Shown: piece after piece, positions 50,097-58,533 of the stretch
How positions within the stretch are numbered: the first letter of the stretch is position 1
Layout of the letters: each line of letters begins with the position of its first letter
Assembly (NCBI RefSeq): GCF_004138325.1
Contig: NZ_SBLB01000015.1
Location: 1-64,000, forward strand
Length of the DNA stretch: 64,000 nucleotides
DNA from: Spirosoma sordidisoli
Lineage (GTDB): Bacteria; Bacteroidota; Bacteroidia; Cytophagales; Spirosomataceae
Direction: 5' to 3'
The notes under the pieces: model-generated
Database searches by the model: none
The model's input: the letters and a program-made list of their open reading frames with translations, nothing else
What the model was told of the DNA's origin: nothing
Position numbers and translations under genes: made by a program

Positions 50097-50698
50097 ATAT
50101 TCTGGCACATGCCTACCTGTCGGGTCAGGACACAGGACTCATCGTTGGTAACTTTATTGGCGATTTTATCAAGGGTGATCCGGCCGGGCTCCGCCATCAT
50201 CTGCTGCCGGGCGAGATAGCGGGGGTGCGGCTGCATCGGGCCATCGACCTGTTTACGGATACCCATGCCGACGTAGCCGCCGTGCGCGATATCCTGCATC
50301 CACGCTGTCACAAATACGCCGGGGCGGCTGTCGACGTTTTTTTTGATCATTTTCTGGCGGTGCGCTTCCAGGAACTTACGGGTCAGTCGCTGTCCGCCTT
50401 CACGACCGATTTTTACCAGACGCTGCTTCGGCACACGACCAATTTCCCGGCTACCGCTCTGCGGATGCTCGACGCCATGATTCGATACGACTGGCTGACG
50501 CATTACCAGACGCTCGACGGCATCAACCGGTCGCTAACGGGTATTTCGCGCCGAACGGCGTTTCCGTCGGGCCTCGAGACGGCTGTCGAAGACCTGCAAA
50601 CGTATTACGTTGAGATCGAAACCCGGTTCCTGCACTACTGGCCACAGCTGACGGCCGAGGTCGGGCGGGTTAAAAGGCAGCTGGCCGAAACGACCTGA
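50093..50698 (+). CDS. Acyl carrier protein phosphodiesterase (AcpH/DUF479)
   Basis: Family that removes the 4'-phosphopantetheine arm from acyl carrier protein. The 201-residue protein opens with the family hallmark MNILAHAYLSG, then GNFIGDFIKGD and LHRAIDLFTDTHADV. The metal-binding His/Asp residues are in these segments and in AVDVFFDHFLAVRF. It is translationally coupled to the dCMP deaminase gene by a 4-bp ATGA overlap, though no functional link between them is obvious. Confidence 0.9.
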   Translation: MNILAHAYLSGQDTGLIVGNFIGDFIKGDPAGLRHHLLPGEIAGVRLHRAIDLFTDTHADVAAVRDILHPRCHKYAGAAVDVFFDHFLAVRFQELTGQSLSAFTTDFYQTLLRHTTNFPATALRMLDAMIRYDWLTHYQTLDGINRSLTGISRRTAFPSGLETAVEDLQTYYVEIETRFLHYWPQLTAEVGRVKRQLAETT

Positions 50699-50756
50699 GC
50701 CGACCTGGCGTTCGTAGTCCAAACGGTGTCGCGGGCTGGCCAAGGCCGAAAATCGT

Positions 50757-50764
50757 TACTTTTG
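50757..50764 (+). promoter_or_regulatory. -7 element for holA
   Basis: TACTTTTG, full match to TAnnTTTG, 82 bp upstream of the holA TTG start. A perfect 12-bp palindrome (CGGCATATGCCG, 50776-50787) lies just downstream, near the predicted transcription start. Confidence 0.45.
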
Positions 50765-50846
50765 TTGTTCACCATCGGCATATGCCGTAGGGGAGGCTGG
50801 CCTTCGTTCTGCCCGCGACCCCGCCTGTATAATCTCCTGGTACGTC

Positions 50847-51881
50847 TTGATTGCTGCAGTTGATACCCTCCTGAAAGATATTCGCAACAAGCGAATTGCT
50901 CCTGTTTACCTCGTTCATGGCGACGAGCCCTATTATATCGACCGAATTGCTGAGGAGCTCGAAAAAGTAGCCGTACCGGTAGCGGAACGCGGTTTCAATC
51001 AGTTCGTGCTTTTTGGGAAGGATACCGATGTGGGCGCTGTGCTCAACTACGCCCGGCGTTACCCCTTCATGGCCGAACGCCAGCTGGTACTTGTCAAAGA
51101 AGCCCAGCAGATGGCCGGTATCGGCGATAAATCGGCGCAGACCCTGCTCGAAGATTACGCGCTCAATCCGCTGGCCAGTACGATTCTGATGCTCTGCTAT
51201 ACCAAAGAGGACGGTAAACCAGGGCTCGACGAGCGGAAGTCGTGGGTGAAAGCGTTCGGGACCAAGGGAAAGCTGCTGGGTGTCAAGAAGCTGTATGATA
51301 ACAAAGTGCCTGACTGGATTGGGGAGTATTGCCGGGAGCAGGGTACGAAAGTAAGCCCGAAAGCCTGTCAGTTACTGGCCGATCACATTGGTAACGACCT
51401 CAAGCGACTCGCCAGCGAAATCGATAAAATACTCATCAATCTGCACGTTGGCGAGGAGATCTCAGCGGCAACGGTAGAGCGGCTGGTCGGAATCAGCAAA
51501 GAATACAATGTTTTCGAACTGCAGAAGGCCCTCGTGCAGCGCGACGTCGTAAAAGCCAACCGGATTGTCGATTACTTTGCCCGTAACCCGAAAGATAATC
51601 CACTGGTTGTTATTCTGGCGCAGCTGTTTGGCTATTTCAGCAAGGTAGTACTGGTGCAGGCCTCACCCGACCAGTCCGAGAAAGGACTGGCCTCGGTGCT
51701 GGGCGTTAACCCGTTCTTCGTCAAAGATTATCTGTCGGCCGCCCGTACGTTCCCGCTGACTAAAGTGGCAGACATTATACACGCCATCCGACGAGCCGAT
51801 GCGCAGAGTAAAGGGATCGACGCGCCCACCCTTACCGAAGGCGATATTCTCCGGGAACTCGTATTTACGGTGCTGCACTAA
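50847..51881 (+). CDS. holA: DNA polymerase III subunit delta
   Basis: Clamp-loader subunit that opens the sliding clamp. The 344-residue product has the N-terminal half of the delta fold: DIRNKRIAPVYLVHGDEPYY, LNYARRYPFMAERQLVLVKEAQ. Later ELQKALVQRDVVKANRIVDY and a helical collar domain follow. No Walker A is present, as expected for delta. The start is TTG (50847-50849): the preceding 25 codons hold no ATG or GTG and the first residues (IAAVDTLLKDIRN) fit the family. A ZnuD-like receptor gene follows 92 bp downstream. Confidence 0.92.
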   Translation: MIAAVDTLLKDIRNKRIAPVYLVHGDEPYYIDRIAEELEKVAVPVAERGFNQFVLFGKDTDVGAVLNYARRYPFMAERQLVLVKEAQQMAGIGDKSAQTLLEDYALNPLASTILMLCYTKEDGKPGLDERKSWVKAFGTKGKLLGVKKLYDNKVPDWIGEYCREQGTKVSPKACQLLADHIGNDLKRLASEIDKILINLHVGEEISAATVERLVGISKEYNVFELQKALVQRDVVKANRIVDYFARNPKDNPLVVILAQLFGYFSKVVLVQASPDQSEKGLASVLGVNPFFVKDYLSAARTFPLTKVADIIHAIRRADAQSKGIDAPTLTEGDILRELVFTVLH

Positions 51882-51901
51882 CAATCACTCGCTTTATCTG
51901 T

Positions 51902-51909
51902 TATATTTG
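51902..51909 (+). promoter_or_regulatory. -7 element of the TonB receptor operon
   Basis: TATATTTG matches TAnnTTTG, about 65 bp upstream of the receptor ATG. Its last two bases overlap a 15-bp dyad (51908-51922). No clear TTG at -33. Confidence 0.6.
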
Positions 51910-51922
51910 CAACTATGTTGCA
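51908..51922. promoter_or_regulatory. Dyad operator TGCAAC-N3-GTTGCA over the promoter start
   Basis: A perfect 6+6 inverted repeat with a TAT spacer starts at the end of the -7 element and covers the predicted transcription start. Its size and placement fit a repressor site of the Fur/Zur type, but the regulator is not in the window and the motif identity is inferred. Confidence 0.55.
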
Positions 51923-51973
51923 GGAATAGAGGTGAGTTGTACTCAGCCTTGCGCCTGCCAGTTTCAATAACAG

Positions 51974-54406
51974 ATGAGTGCAGGGCGGACAGTAAGTCGA
52001 ATGGTAAGTGTGCTGATGGGGATATGTACAGTATCTCTGGCTCAGGCACAGACGTCCTGCACGGCTGTATTGAGTGGGCGGATTCTGGACCAGGCCAGCC
52101 ACCAGCCGCTTCCGGGGGCTACGGTCTACATTCGTGAGCTGGGCACTGGTGCCGTAGCCGATACAAACGGAATGTTTCGGGTGGCCGCCGTCTGTGCTGG
52201 TCAGTATACGATCGACTACCAGTTTGTCAGCTACCAGAAGCTGGAGCAGCGGATAACGATCGGGGCGGATACGCTTACAACGCTCCCTACGGTACAGCTC
52301 GCTCCGGATAGCCGCACATTACAGGAAGTTGTTGTGACCGAGTACCGATCCGAAGCGCAGCAGTTGCTTCAGGTCCAAACTTCGTTGAGCGGAAACGCGC
52401 TGGAAGCCACCCGCGGTCAGTCGTTGGGCGAGAGCCTCAAAACGTTGCCGGGTTTGTATACGGTGCAGACAGGCCCCTCCATTGCAAAGCCGGTTATTCA
52501 TGGTTTATACAGCAACCGGATCATAACCCTGAATAACGGTATTCGTCAGGAAGATCAGCAGTGGGGTAGTGAACACGCTCCGCAGATCGACCCGTTTCTG
52601 GCATCCCGCATAACGGTCATTAAAGGAGCGGCCAGTATACGGTATGGCTCCGACGCCATTGGTGGGGTCATTTTGGTCGAGCCCCGGCCCATGCCCGTCA
52701 AGCCTGGTTTTGGGGCTGAACTGAATGCCGTTGGCGGTACAAATGGTCGGCAGGGTACCCTGTCGGGGTTTGTTGAGCAGGCCTTTGGGGGCAAACTCAA
52801 TGGGTTGAGCTGGCGGTTACAGGGAACCATAAAACGGGTAGGCTACGCCCGGACCCCCAACTATTACCTCGACAACAGCAGTTACCACGAGACCAACGGC
52901 TCCGGGCAGCTAAGCTATAGCCGGAATCTCCCGAGCGGGAGTACCGTTGGGACTGACCTGTATTACAGTCTTTTTACTACCAAAGTAGGCTTGTTTACGG
53001 GCGCACAGGTGGGCAGTCTGGCCGATTTTTACGCGGCTATAGCCCGCCCCGAACCCTTACGCCAGCCTGGTTTTTCGTACGACCTGAGCCGACCCTACCA
53101 GCAGGTCCAGCACGAACTGCTGAAGTTTCGGACGTTTGTGCGGTCCGACCGATGGGGCATGCTGACATTTACCTACGCCCGGCAGCAGAACATACGACGC
53201 GAATACGATTTTTTGTCCTTCAGCCGGGCTACCGACCCCGAACTATACCTGAAGCTGGTTAGCCAGACCGCCGATCTGATCTGGGAGCAGAAGCCAGTTA
53301 AGCTGGCCAACGGAGGTACCCTGTCGGGGAGTGCCGGTTTTAACGGGATCACGCAAGGCAACGTTCGGCAGTTTCTGTTTCTGATCCCGAACTACCGAAA
53401 CTACGGTGCCGGTCTGTTCGCCATTGAGCGCTACGCAAACGACCGCTGGACCCTGGAGGCCGGCGTCAGGTACGACTACCGCTGGTTGCGTGCCTTCTTC
53501 CTCAACGAGCAAACCAGTACCGTTACCAACACAACCCGTCAGTGGCAGAACGGTAGCGGCTCGGTTGGCGCCACCTACCAGCTGAACCAGCGGCTATCGC
53601 TGGCAGGTAATCTCAGCACGGCCTGGCGGGCTCCCAACGTCAACGATCTGTACTCGAACGGCTTGCACCAGAGCGCCGTGGCCTACGAGCGGGGTAACCC
53701 CAACCTTCGGGCCGAGCAGGCCTATAACGCTACGTTCTCGCTGGAATATACCGGCAAACGACTTTACCTGGATCTGGGCCTGTACAACAACCGGATCGAC
53801 AACTTCATTTATTTGAAGCCGGATTCCGTTCCTATTGTCCGGCAGCGGGGGGCCTTTCCGGCGTATACCTACACAGCCGTTCAGGCAACCTTTCGGGGGG
53901 TAGACGCTACGATTCGCTACAAAATCGTTGACCGTCTGACGCTTACGTCGAAAACGTCGTTGCTGCTGGCCTACGCCCGTTCGACGGACCCGGCTACCCG
54001 GGGGGCACATGAGTATCTGGTGTACATTCCACCGAACCGAACCGACAATAGCCTGCGCTACGAGCTAAAGGATGCCAACCGGTTCTCAAGTATGTACGTC
54101 AGTGTCAGCAGCCAGTATGTAGCCCGGCAAAACCGAGCGCCGGCGGTATCGCAGCGGCAGGAGGGAGGGCAGCTCATTTTTACCGGCGATTTTGCTCCGC
54201 CCCCGCCCGCCTATACCCTGTTCGGGGCGGAAATGGGCTTCACGTATCGGATAGGCACTCAACCACTGGGTGTCATTTTAACCGGAACCAATCTGCTGAA
54301 CCGGGCTTACCGCGACTACCTGGACCGGTTTCGCTACTTCACCGACGAGCCGGGCCGGGCCATCTGGCTTAAGCTTAGACTGCCTTTAGCCTTTGGTCGT
54401 AGTTAG
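51974..54406 (+). CDS. TonB-dependent receptor with carboxypeptidase-like domain (metal-receptor-like)
   Basis: Outer-membrane TonB receptor of up to 810 residues. It has a signal peptide (VLMGICTVSLAQAQ), a carboxypeptidase-regulatory-like domain (AVLSGRILDQASHQPLPGAT to about residue 105), then a TonB box and plug with VIHGLYSNRIITLNNGIRQE and GAASIRYGSDAIGGVI, and a barrel ending LKLRLPLAF. The plug sequence resembles the ZnuD-like group of Bacteroidota receptors whose genes are often paired with a small lipoprotein, as here. Zinc is a guess; heme or another metal complex is possible. A dyad operator overlaps its promoter. An internal ATG at 52001 is a possible start. Confidence 0.9.
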   Translation: MSAGRTVSRMVSVLMGICTVSLAQAQTSCTAVLSGRILDQASHQPLPGATVYIRELGTGAVADTNGMFRVAAVCAGQYTIDYQFVSYQKLEQRITIGADTLTTLPTVQLAPDSRTLQEVVVTEYRSEAQQLLQVQTSLSGNALEATRGQSLGESLKTLPGLYTVQTGPSIAKPVIHGLYSNRIITLNNGIRQEDQQWGSEHAPQIDPFLASRITVIKGAASIRYGSDAIGGVILVEPRPMPVKPGFGAELNAVGGTNGRQGTLSGFVEQAFGGKLNGLSWRLQGTIKRVGYARTPNYYLDNSSYHETNGSGQLSYSRNLPSGSTVGTDLYYSLFTTKVGLFTGAQVGSLADFYAAIARPEPLRQPGFSYDLSRPYQQVQHELLKFRTFVRSDRWGMLTFTYARQQNIRREYDFLSFSRATDPELYLKLVSQTADLIWEQKPVKLANGGTLSGSAGFNGITQGNVRQFLFLIPNYRNYGAGLFAIERYANDRWTLEAGVRYDYRWLRAFFLNEQTSTVTNTTRQWQNGSGSVGATYQLNQRLSLAGNLSTAWRAPNVNDLYSNGLHQSAVAYERGNPNLRAEQAYNATFSLEYTGKRLYLDLGLYNNRIDNFIYLKPDSVPIVRQRGAFPAYTYTAVQATFRGVDATIRYKIVDRLTLTSKTSLLLAYARSTDPATRGAHEYLVYIPPNRTDNSLRYELKDANRFSSMYVSVSSQYVARQNRAPAVSQRQEGGQLIFTGDFAPPPPAYTLFGAEMGFTYRIGTQPLGVILTGTNLLNRAYRDYLDRFRYFTDEPGRAIWLKLRLPLAFGRS

Positions 54407-54467
54407 TCGCTTCGGCTTTATGGTCTGCTTTTTCAACCTGATGTTTCACATAAATCGTTAACTACCA

Positions 54468-55037
54468 ATGAACATGTTCCGTCAATCGCTCCTCTTCCTG
54501 TTACCCATGGCTCTGCTGGTTGCTGCCTGTAACAACGATGAAGAAAACCCGACCCCAACCGACGATAACGAAGCGATCACCACGGCTACGCTGACGCTTA
54601 CCAGCCAGACTACTCCCGTTCAAACCGTGACTGCAACGGTCGAGAACCTGAACACGAACGCTGATTTCAGCCGGGCTACCCTGACGCTTCGGCCCAATAC
54701 AACCTATACGGGGGTTTTATCCCTGCTGGATAAAACAAAAACGCCCACGCTCGACGTATCGGCCGAAGTGGCCGAAGAGGCCAATGAACACCTCGTGGTG
54801 TATACGTTCACACCAACTACGGGCTCGCCCGCATCCGTGACCGTAACGGCTACCGATCGGGATACCAACCCCGCGCCGGGACCTTATCCTATTGGGTTAG
54901 CCACGCAGATACGAACCGGGGCTGCCGGCAGTGGAAAACTGAAGGTCGTGTTGCGGCACCAGCCTAACGTAAAGAACGGCACCCCCCAGCCAGGTTCGTC
55001 TGATCTGGATACCGACTTCTCGGTCACCATCCAGTAA
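54468..55037 (+). CDS. Small lipoprotein paired with the TonB receptor
   Basis: A 189-residue predicted lipoprotein: hydrophobic leader LLFLLPMALLVAA followed by Cys 21, then an acidic Asp/Glu/Asn spacer (NNDEENPTPTDDNEA). The rest is beta-rich and Thr-rich (ATLTLTSQTTPVQTVTATVE, SRATLTLRPNTTYTGVLSL) with no Cys or His clusters. The length and place directly after the receptor match the lipoproteins found beside ZnuD-like receptors in other Bacteroidota. No catalytic motif is visible. An ATG at 54474 is an alternative start. A 23-bp hairpin follows. Confidence 0.75.
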   Translation: MNMFRQSLLFLLPMALLVAACNNDEENPTPTDDNEAITTATLTLTSQTTPVQTVTATVENLNTNADFSRATLTLRPNTTYTGVLSLLDKTKTPTLDVSAEVAEEANEHLVVYTFTPTTGSPASVTVTATDRDTNPAPGPYPIGLATQIRTGAAGSGKLKVVLRHQPNVKNGTPQPGSSDLDTDFSVTIQ

Positions 55038-55055
55038 GCCGAATGGACGACTCGC

Positions 55056-55105
55056 GTTAACAGCAGCAGGCCACTACCCCAGGGTAGTGGCCTGCTGCTG
55101 TTAAC
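55056..55105. terminator. 23-bp perfect hairpin between convergent genes
   Basis: Arms 55056-55078 and 55083-55105 are perfectly complementary over 23 bp with a 4-nt loop. Each arm includes a CAG/CTG triplet run. It lies 19 bp after the lipoprotein stop and before the convergent gene's stop. No T-tract follows on either side, which is unusual for a terminator of this length. Confidence 0.8.
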
Positions 55106-55119
55106 AGGACTTGGGTCTG

Positions 55120-55776
55120 TTAATAAGGGAGTGCACAAAGCTGGTTATACGCGACCACCATCTCACCAAACCGATCCCAATCCCGGCGGTTCGCTACGGG
55201 GTAATTTCGGATGAACTCAGAACAATCACCGAAAATAGCGTCATGTACCGCTTCCAGACTGCCTGGCCGGGCAATCAGGGGGGACTGTCCGTTTTTCACG
55301 ACAACATAGCTAAGATCCCGGCGGTGGCTGAGGGTAAAGTTGCCAAACGAATACTCGATGGTCCGCTTCCAGCCCGATACGTCGAAGTAAAGCGCCAGTG
55401 GTCCGCCCGCTGGCGTTAGTCTTTCCAGTAACATGGACTTGCCACCACGACGAGGATTCGGCACACGCTCAAACACAATCGTTTTCCGGTCTCGCGGAAT
55501 ACTCCCCGTCACATAGGCGAAGTCAGGAATCTGCTGAACCAGTGTACGGAGTTCATCCCCGCTCATTTTTACTCTTTTGTCGCCGGCAAGCCGAATGACT
55601 ATACCCGTTGGCGAGTCGTTGACGACTGACCCAACGCGAACCTGACCGGCCAGTGTATCGCTCTGATGGCTGACGACGTATCCGTCGGCCCAGCTCGTTA
55701 TCGCACCCAGCGGATCATACTGGGCATTGCTTATATGGCTCCCTAGCAGGAGGAGCCCGAAGACTATTTTTTTCAT
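55120..55776 (-). CDS. Secreted hypothetical protein
   Basis: A 218-residue protein from the ATG at 55774-55776, with signal peptide MKKIVFGLLLLGSHISNAQ; five extra codons lie upstream. The mature part resembles small Bacteroidota periplasmic proteins with two similar halves of mixed strands (YVVSHQSDTLAGQVRVGSVV, TIEYSFGNFTLSHRRDLSYV). It ends in a basic/aromatic helical tail with Cys residues (AIFGDCSEF, YNQLCALPY). No family name is assigned. It converges on the lipoprotein gene across a long hairpin. Confidence 0.6.
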   Translation of the reverse strand: MKKIVFGLLLLGSHISNAQYDPLGAITSWADGYVVSHQSDTLAGQVRVGSVVNDSPTGIVIRLAGDKRVKMSGDELRTLVQQIPDFAYVTGSIPRDRKTIVFERVPNPRRGGKSMLLERLTPAGGPLALYFDVSGWKRTIEYSFGNFTLSHRRDLSYVVVKNGQSPLIARPGSLEAVHDAIFGDCSEFIRNYPVANRRDWDRFGEMVVAYNQLCALPY

Positions 55777-55962
55777 GAGAAAGCAATTCAACCAATAGGA
55801 AGTAGAACAAAGCTAAACGTGACTAAATGGCCCCTCAACCAGGGCGATGTTAATCAGTAGATAAATAAGGATGAACTGACAAAATCGGGCCCTGAATCGG
55901 TAGTATCTACTTTTAATAAATATCTAGGTATAGTCTACAGGATAAGTGATTATTTTGTAGAT

Positions 55963-57441
55963 ATGAAACACTTGTACTACGTAAATATTATCTTATTTCT
56001 GACAGGCTTGACGGCTTACGCCCAGCTTCCAGCCCCGCATGAGGGGTATGTGGAAGTCGGCGGTATGGCAGCGTCGAGCGCGCGAACACCTTTTTGGCTT
56101 CGGGCCAACCAGTTTGGCACTATACCGCTGTCGGCACCGGCAGTAACCGGGCGGGCAGGTATTCGCGGACGCATACTGCTGACGGATACGACGAAACAAA
56201 CGGCCCGAAAGCCCTGGACGGTGAGTTATGGAGCCGAACTGGTTGGGAATGCCGGTCGGGACAATCAACTACTGGCGCCTGAATACTTCGTGAGTCTGAC
56301 CCACCGTCAGATCCAGCTTACCGCAGGTCGTCGGCGTGAGGTGATCGGGTTAGTAGATACAACGCTGTCTTCCGGATCGTACGCCTGGTCAGGAAACGCC
56401 TTGCCGCTGCCAAAAATCCAGTTCGGAACCCGGGGGTTTGCCCCGCTGGGTCGGCGGCAATGGCTGGCCATCAATGCGTTCATAGCCCACGGGCTATTTG
56501 CCAATACCGACTACATGCAACATTCATTTCTCCATCAGAAATCGATCATTTTGCGAGTTGGTAAACCGACATCGGCCATACGGGTGTACGGGGGCATAAA
56601 TCACAGCGTTCAGTGGGGCGGGCATTCTGATTATCTCGACTACCATTATGCGGTGAATGGGCAGTTGCCCGGACAGTTGCGCGACTTTCCAAACGTACTT
56701 TTTGCCATTCGCACGGGCGGGTTAAACAACCCTCGGGTTACTTCCTTCGACTATGTCAATCTGTATGGTAACCATGTCGGCAGCATCGATCTGGGCATGG
56801 AACTTAGGCTGGCCTCGGTTCACCTGATGCTCTATCACCAGCACAGTTTCGACGACGCATCGGGTATGCTTCTCCAGAACGTTCCAGATGGGTTGAGCGG
56901 ATTGCGTATCCGCCCGCAGAAGCATGGGTCGGCCGACTTTCATATTGATGCGGTGCTGGTTGAATTTCTGTCTACCCTGCATCAGAGTGGTCCCAGTTTT
57001 TACCAGGCCAATACCCATACGAAGGGAGCGGATAACTACTTCAATAATGGACAGTATGCCGAGGGCTGGACGTATAACGACCGGGTAATTGGTACGCCGT
57101 TCATTACCCGCAAACAGGATCTCAGTCCAGACCTGCAGAACAACACACAGTGGACCATAAACAACAACCGCCTGCAGATGGCACACGTTGGCCTGAGCGC
57201 TACCCTGGCGCAGCGCATAAGCTGTCTGGCCAAGGTGTCGTATAGCCAGAACTACGGTGTACCTGGTGAGCCTCTTCCTGGTACGCCTTCCCAGTGGTCG
57301 TCGCTGCTGCAGCTCCAAACCCCGGTTTCCTGGATGGGTGGGATGACGCTGACCGCGGCTGTGGCTGCCGACATAGGCGAGCTATACACCAATTCGATAG
57401 GCGGGTCTGTTGGCCTTCGAAAAACGGTCTGGCAAAAGTAA
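55963..57441 (+). CDS. Wzi-like outer-membrane barrel protein (capsule assembly family)
   Basis: Outer-membrane beta-barrel of 492 residues related to the capsule-attachment protein Wzi. A signal peptide (YVNIILFLTGLTAYAQ) is followed by EGYVEVGGMAASSARTPFWL, FGTIPLSAPA and long alternating strands (QIQLTAGRRREVIGLVDTTL, LHQKSIILRVGKPTSAIRVY) to a C terminus near SVGLRKTVW. The family is common in Bacteroidota and anchors capsular or surface polysaccharide in known cases, but no capsule genes lie beside it here. It is a single-gene unit. Confidence 0.82.
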   Translation: MKHLYYVNIILFLTGLTAYAQLPAPHEGYVEVGGMAASSARTPFWLRANQFGTIPLSAPAVTGRAGIRGRILLTDTTKQTARKPWTVSYGAELVGNAGRDNQLLAPEYFVSLTHRQIQLTAGRRREVIGLVDTTLSSGSYAWSGNALPLPKIQFGTRGFAPLGRRQWLAINAFIAHGLFANTDYMQHSFLHQKSIILRVGKPTSAIRVYGGINHSVQWGGHSDYLDYHYAVNGQLPGQLRDFPNVLFAIRTGGLNNPRVTSFDYVNLYGNHVGSIDLGMELRLASVHLMLYHQHSFDDASGMLLQNVPDGLSGLRIRPQKHGSADFHIDAVLVEFLSTLHQSGPSFYQANTHTKGADNYFNNGQYAEGWTYNDRVIGTPFITRKQDLSPDLQNNTQWTINNNRLQMAHVGLSATLAQRISCLAKVSYSQNYGVPGEPLPGTPSQWSSLLQLQTPVSWMGGMTLTAAVAADIGELYTNSIGGSVGLRKTVWQK

Positions 57442-57473
57442 AACCGCAGTCTGACAGCAACTGCTGACTGGAA

Positions 57474-57731
57474 TCAGTCAGACTGAATCTGAACCCCCTG
57501 TTGGTGGGCAGCCTGTTTAATACGATCCTTAATAATCTGTAGGTCGTCGGCATCGTACCTGGCCGCATTGTCTTTATGGTTGATGTAAGACCAGGCAGCC
57601 CGAACGTGATCGGGAGTGTCGATGGGGTATTTCTTGTTGACCGGATCGGCAAACGGTACATCCCCGTATTTGTGCTCGCCTTCTGACGGACGCACATCGT
57701 TGCGACGGTCAATGTCTGGGTTCTTTTTCAT
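57474..57731 (-). CDS. DUF6582 small protein
   Basis: An 85-residue soluble, highly charged protein. The core DPVNKKYPIDTPDHVRAAWS and YINHKDNAARYDADDLQIIK, then KDRIKQAAHQQGV, is the DUF6582 pattern found alone or within phage head proteins. It has no membrane segment. The N terminus (MKKNPDIDRRNDVRPSEGEH) is a polar leader. Immediately upstream on the same strand lies a decayed metal-binding gene. Its role is not known. Confidence 0.75.
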   Translation of the reverse strand: MKKNPDIDRRNDVRPSEGEHKYGDVPFADPVNKKYPIDTPDHVRAAWSYINHKDNAARYDADDLQIIKDRIKQAAHQQGVQIQSD

Positions 57732-57755
57732 AACGTTATCAGTGACAGGTAAAAG

Positions 57756-57919
57756 TTATATAGATTCAGCCTGGTAGCCAGCTTGCTCAACAGCTTCGAC
57801 AACGGTTTGGCTCACGCGGTTGTCGACCGTCTGAACGGTTAGCAGGTGATCCGGAATGGCGTAACGGCCGCTACCCCCTCATGATCGCTAATATTCGTTT
57901 TAAACGTGAGAGTTTTCAT
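57756..57919 (-). pseudogene. Decayed heavy-metal-associated (HMA) domain gene
   Basis: From ATG at 57917-57919 the frame reads MKTLTFKTNI then SDHEG where the CxxC copper/zinc-binding motif normally sits, then VAAVTP. It then hits a stop soon after. A shift to another frame continues with LLTVQT and VSQTVVEAVEQAGYQAES, the C-terminal half of a small HMA chaperone, to the stop at 57756-57758. Both ligand cysteines and about 15-25 central residues are gone and the frame is broken. This is a clear remnant of a MerP/CopZ-like chaperone. Confidence 0.75.
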
Positions 57920-58346
57920 CGTAATCAATTCTTGTGACTATATTCCGGATAAACGGGTCTGTATTGGGTTGATAATGCGATAAAACGGGAGACCAGCAGC
58001 CAAAGCGCTGCCAGTCCATAGGAACAAAGCTCCGCAGGTTAGTGAGCGTACCCCTGAGGTTTATGTTTTTTTGATATATAGGCTTTAGATACTATACTAG
58101 CACAGTGAATGCCGGAAAGCGGAGCTGGGAGCTGGACGTTTGGATGAGGCATTACCGTATAAGCGCGCCCGTTACCGGTTGGCTTGTGATCTAGCCACGA
58201 CGTATGTATCGGATACGGGGTGAATGAGTCAGAAGAGCTGTATAGACAGGTCGCGCGAAGGAACGGTAAGCGCTGCTCAGGGCGCAGAGGGCCCTACTAA
58301 AAACGCCAAAACCCGCTGCTGGGCGGGTCTGGAGCAAAATTACAGG
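57920..58346. other. Gene-free stretch before the tRNA
   Basis: About 430 bp without a supported gene. On the minus strand between about 57930 and 58040 there is a short open stretch with hydrophobic residues that could be the end of a lost membrane protein adjoining the HMA remnant, but I cannot identify it. The right end holds the tRNA terminator. Confidence 0.5.
58311..58328 (-). terminator. tRNA terminator
   Basis: Six-bp GC stem (58311-58316 with 58323-58328) followed on the minus strand by a T-rich run (complement of about 58299-58310), 18 bp past the tRNA 3' end. Confidence 0.7.
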
Positions 58347-58420
58347 TAGCGGGGAGCAGGATCGAACTGCCGACCTTAGGGTTATGAATCCTACGCTCTA
58401 ACCATCTGAGCTACCCCGCC
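58347..58420 (-). tRNA. tRNA with anticodon CAT (elongator Met or Ile2)
   Basis: Cloverleaf of 74 nt on the minus strand: a 7-bp acceptor stem with a G1-T72 pair, discriminator A73, D arm around GCTCAGATGGTTAGAGC, anticodon loop TTCATAA, and T arm with TTCGATC. The loop-closing pair of the anticodon stem is an A-C mismatch. The anticodon CAT allows elongator Met or, after lysidine modification, Ile. The acceptor lacks the C1-A72 mismatch of initiator tRNA. CCA is not encoded. Confidence 0.9.
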
Positions 58421-58472
58421 GTCTTGATGGCACAAAAGTAGGGAAAAAATCAGCGTTCCCCAAAAGTGCGCG

Positions 58473-58504
58473 TTGACTTTCGCAAAAAATTTCGTTTACC
58501 TTTG
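58473..58504 (+). promoter_or_regulatory. Promoter of the START-like protein gene
   Basis: TTG at 58473-58475, 21-bp spacing and TACCTTTG at 58497-58504, a full match to TTG-N(17-23)-TAnnTTTG. The ATG is 29 bp downstream. Confidence 0.75.
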
Positions 58505-58533
58505 CCGGGGTCCCCCCTTGATCATTACCAACT

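Noticed and set aside
55061..55100. CAG/CTG triplets as a trinucleotide repeat tract
   Set aside because: Only three triplets occur in each arm and they are explained by the 23-bp hairpin, not by a triplet expansion.
58347..58420. Initiator tRNA-fMet
   Set aside because: The first acceptor pair is G1-T72, not the unpaired C1-A72 of initiator tRNA, and the anticodon stem lacks the run of three G-C pairs.
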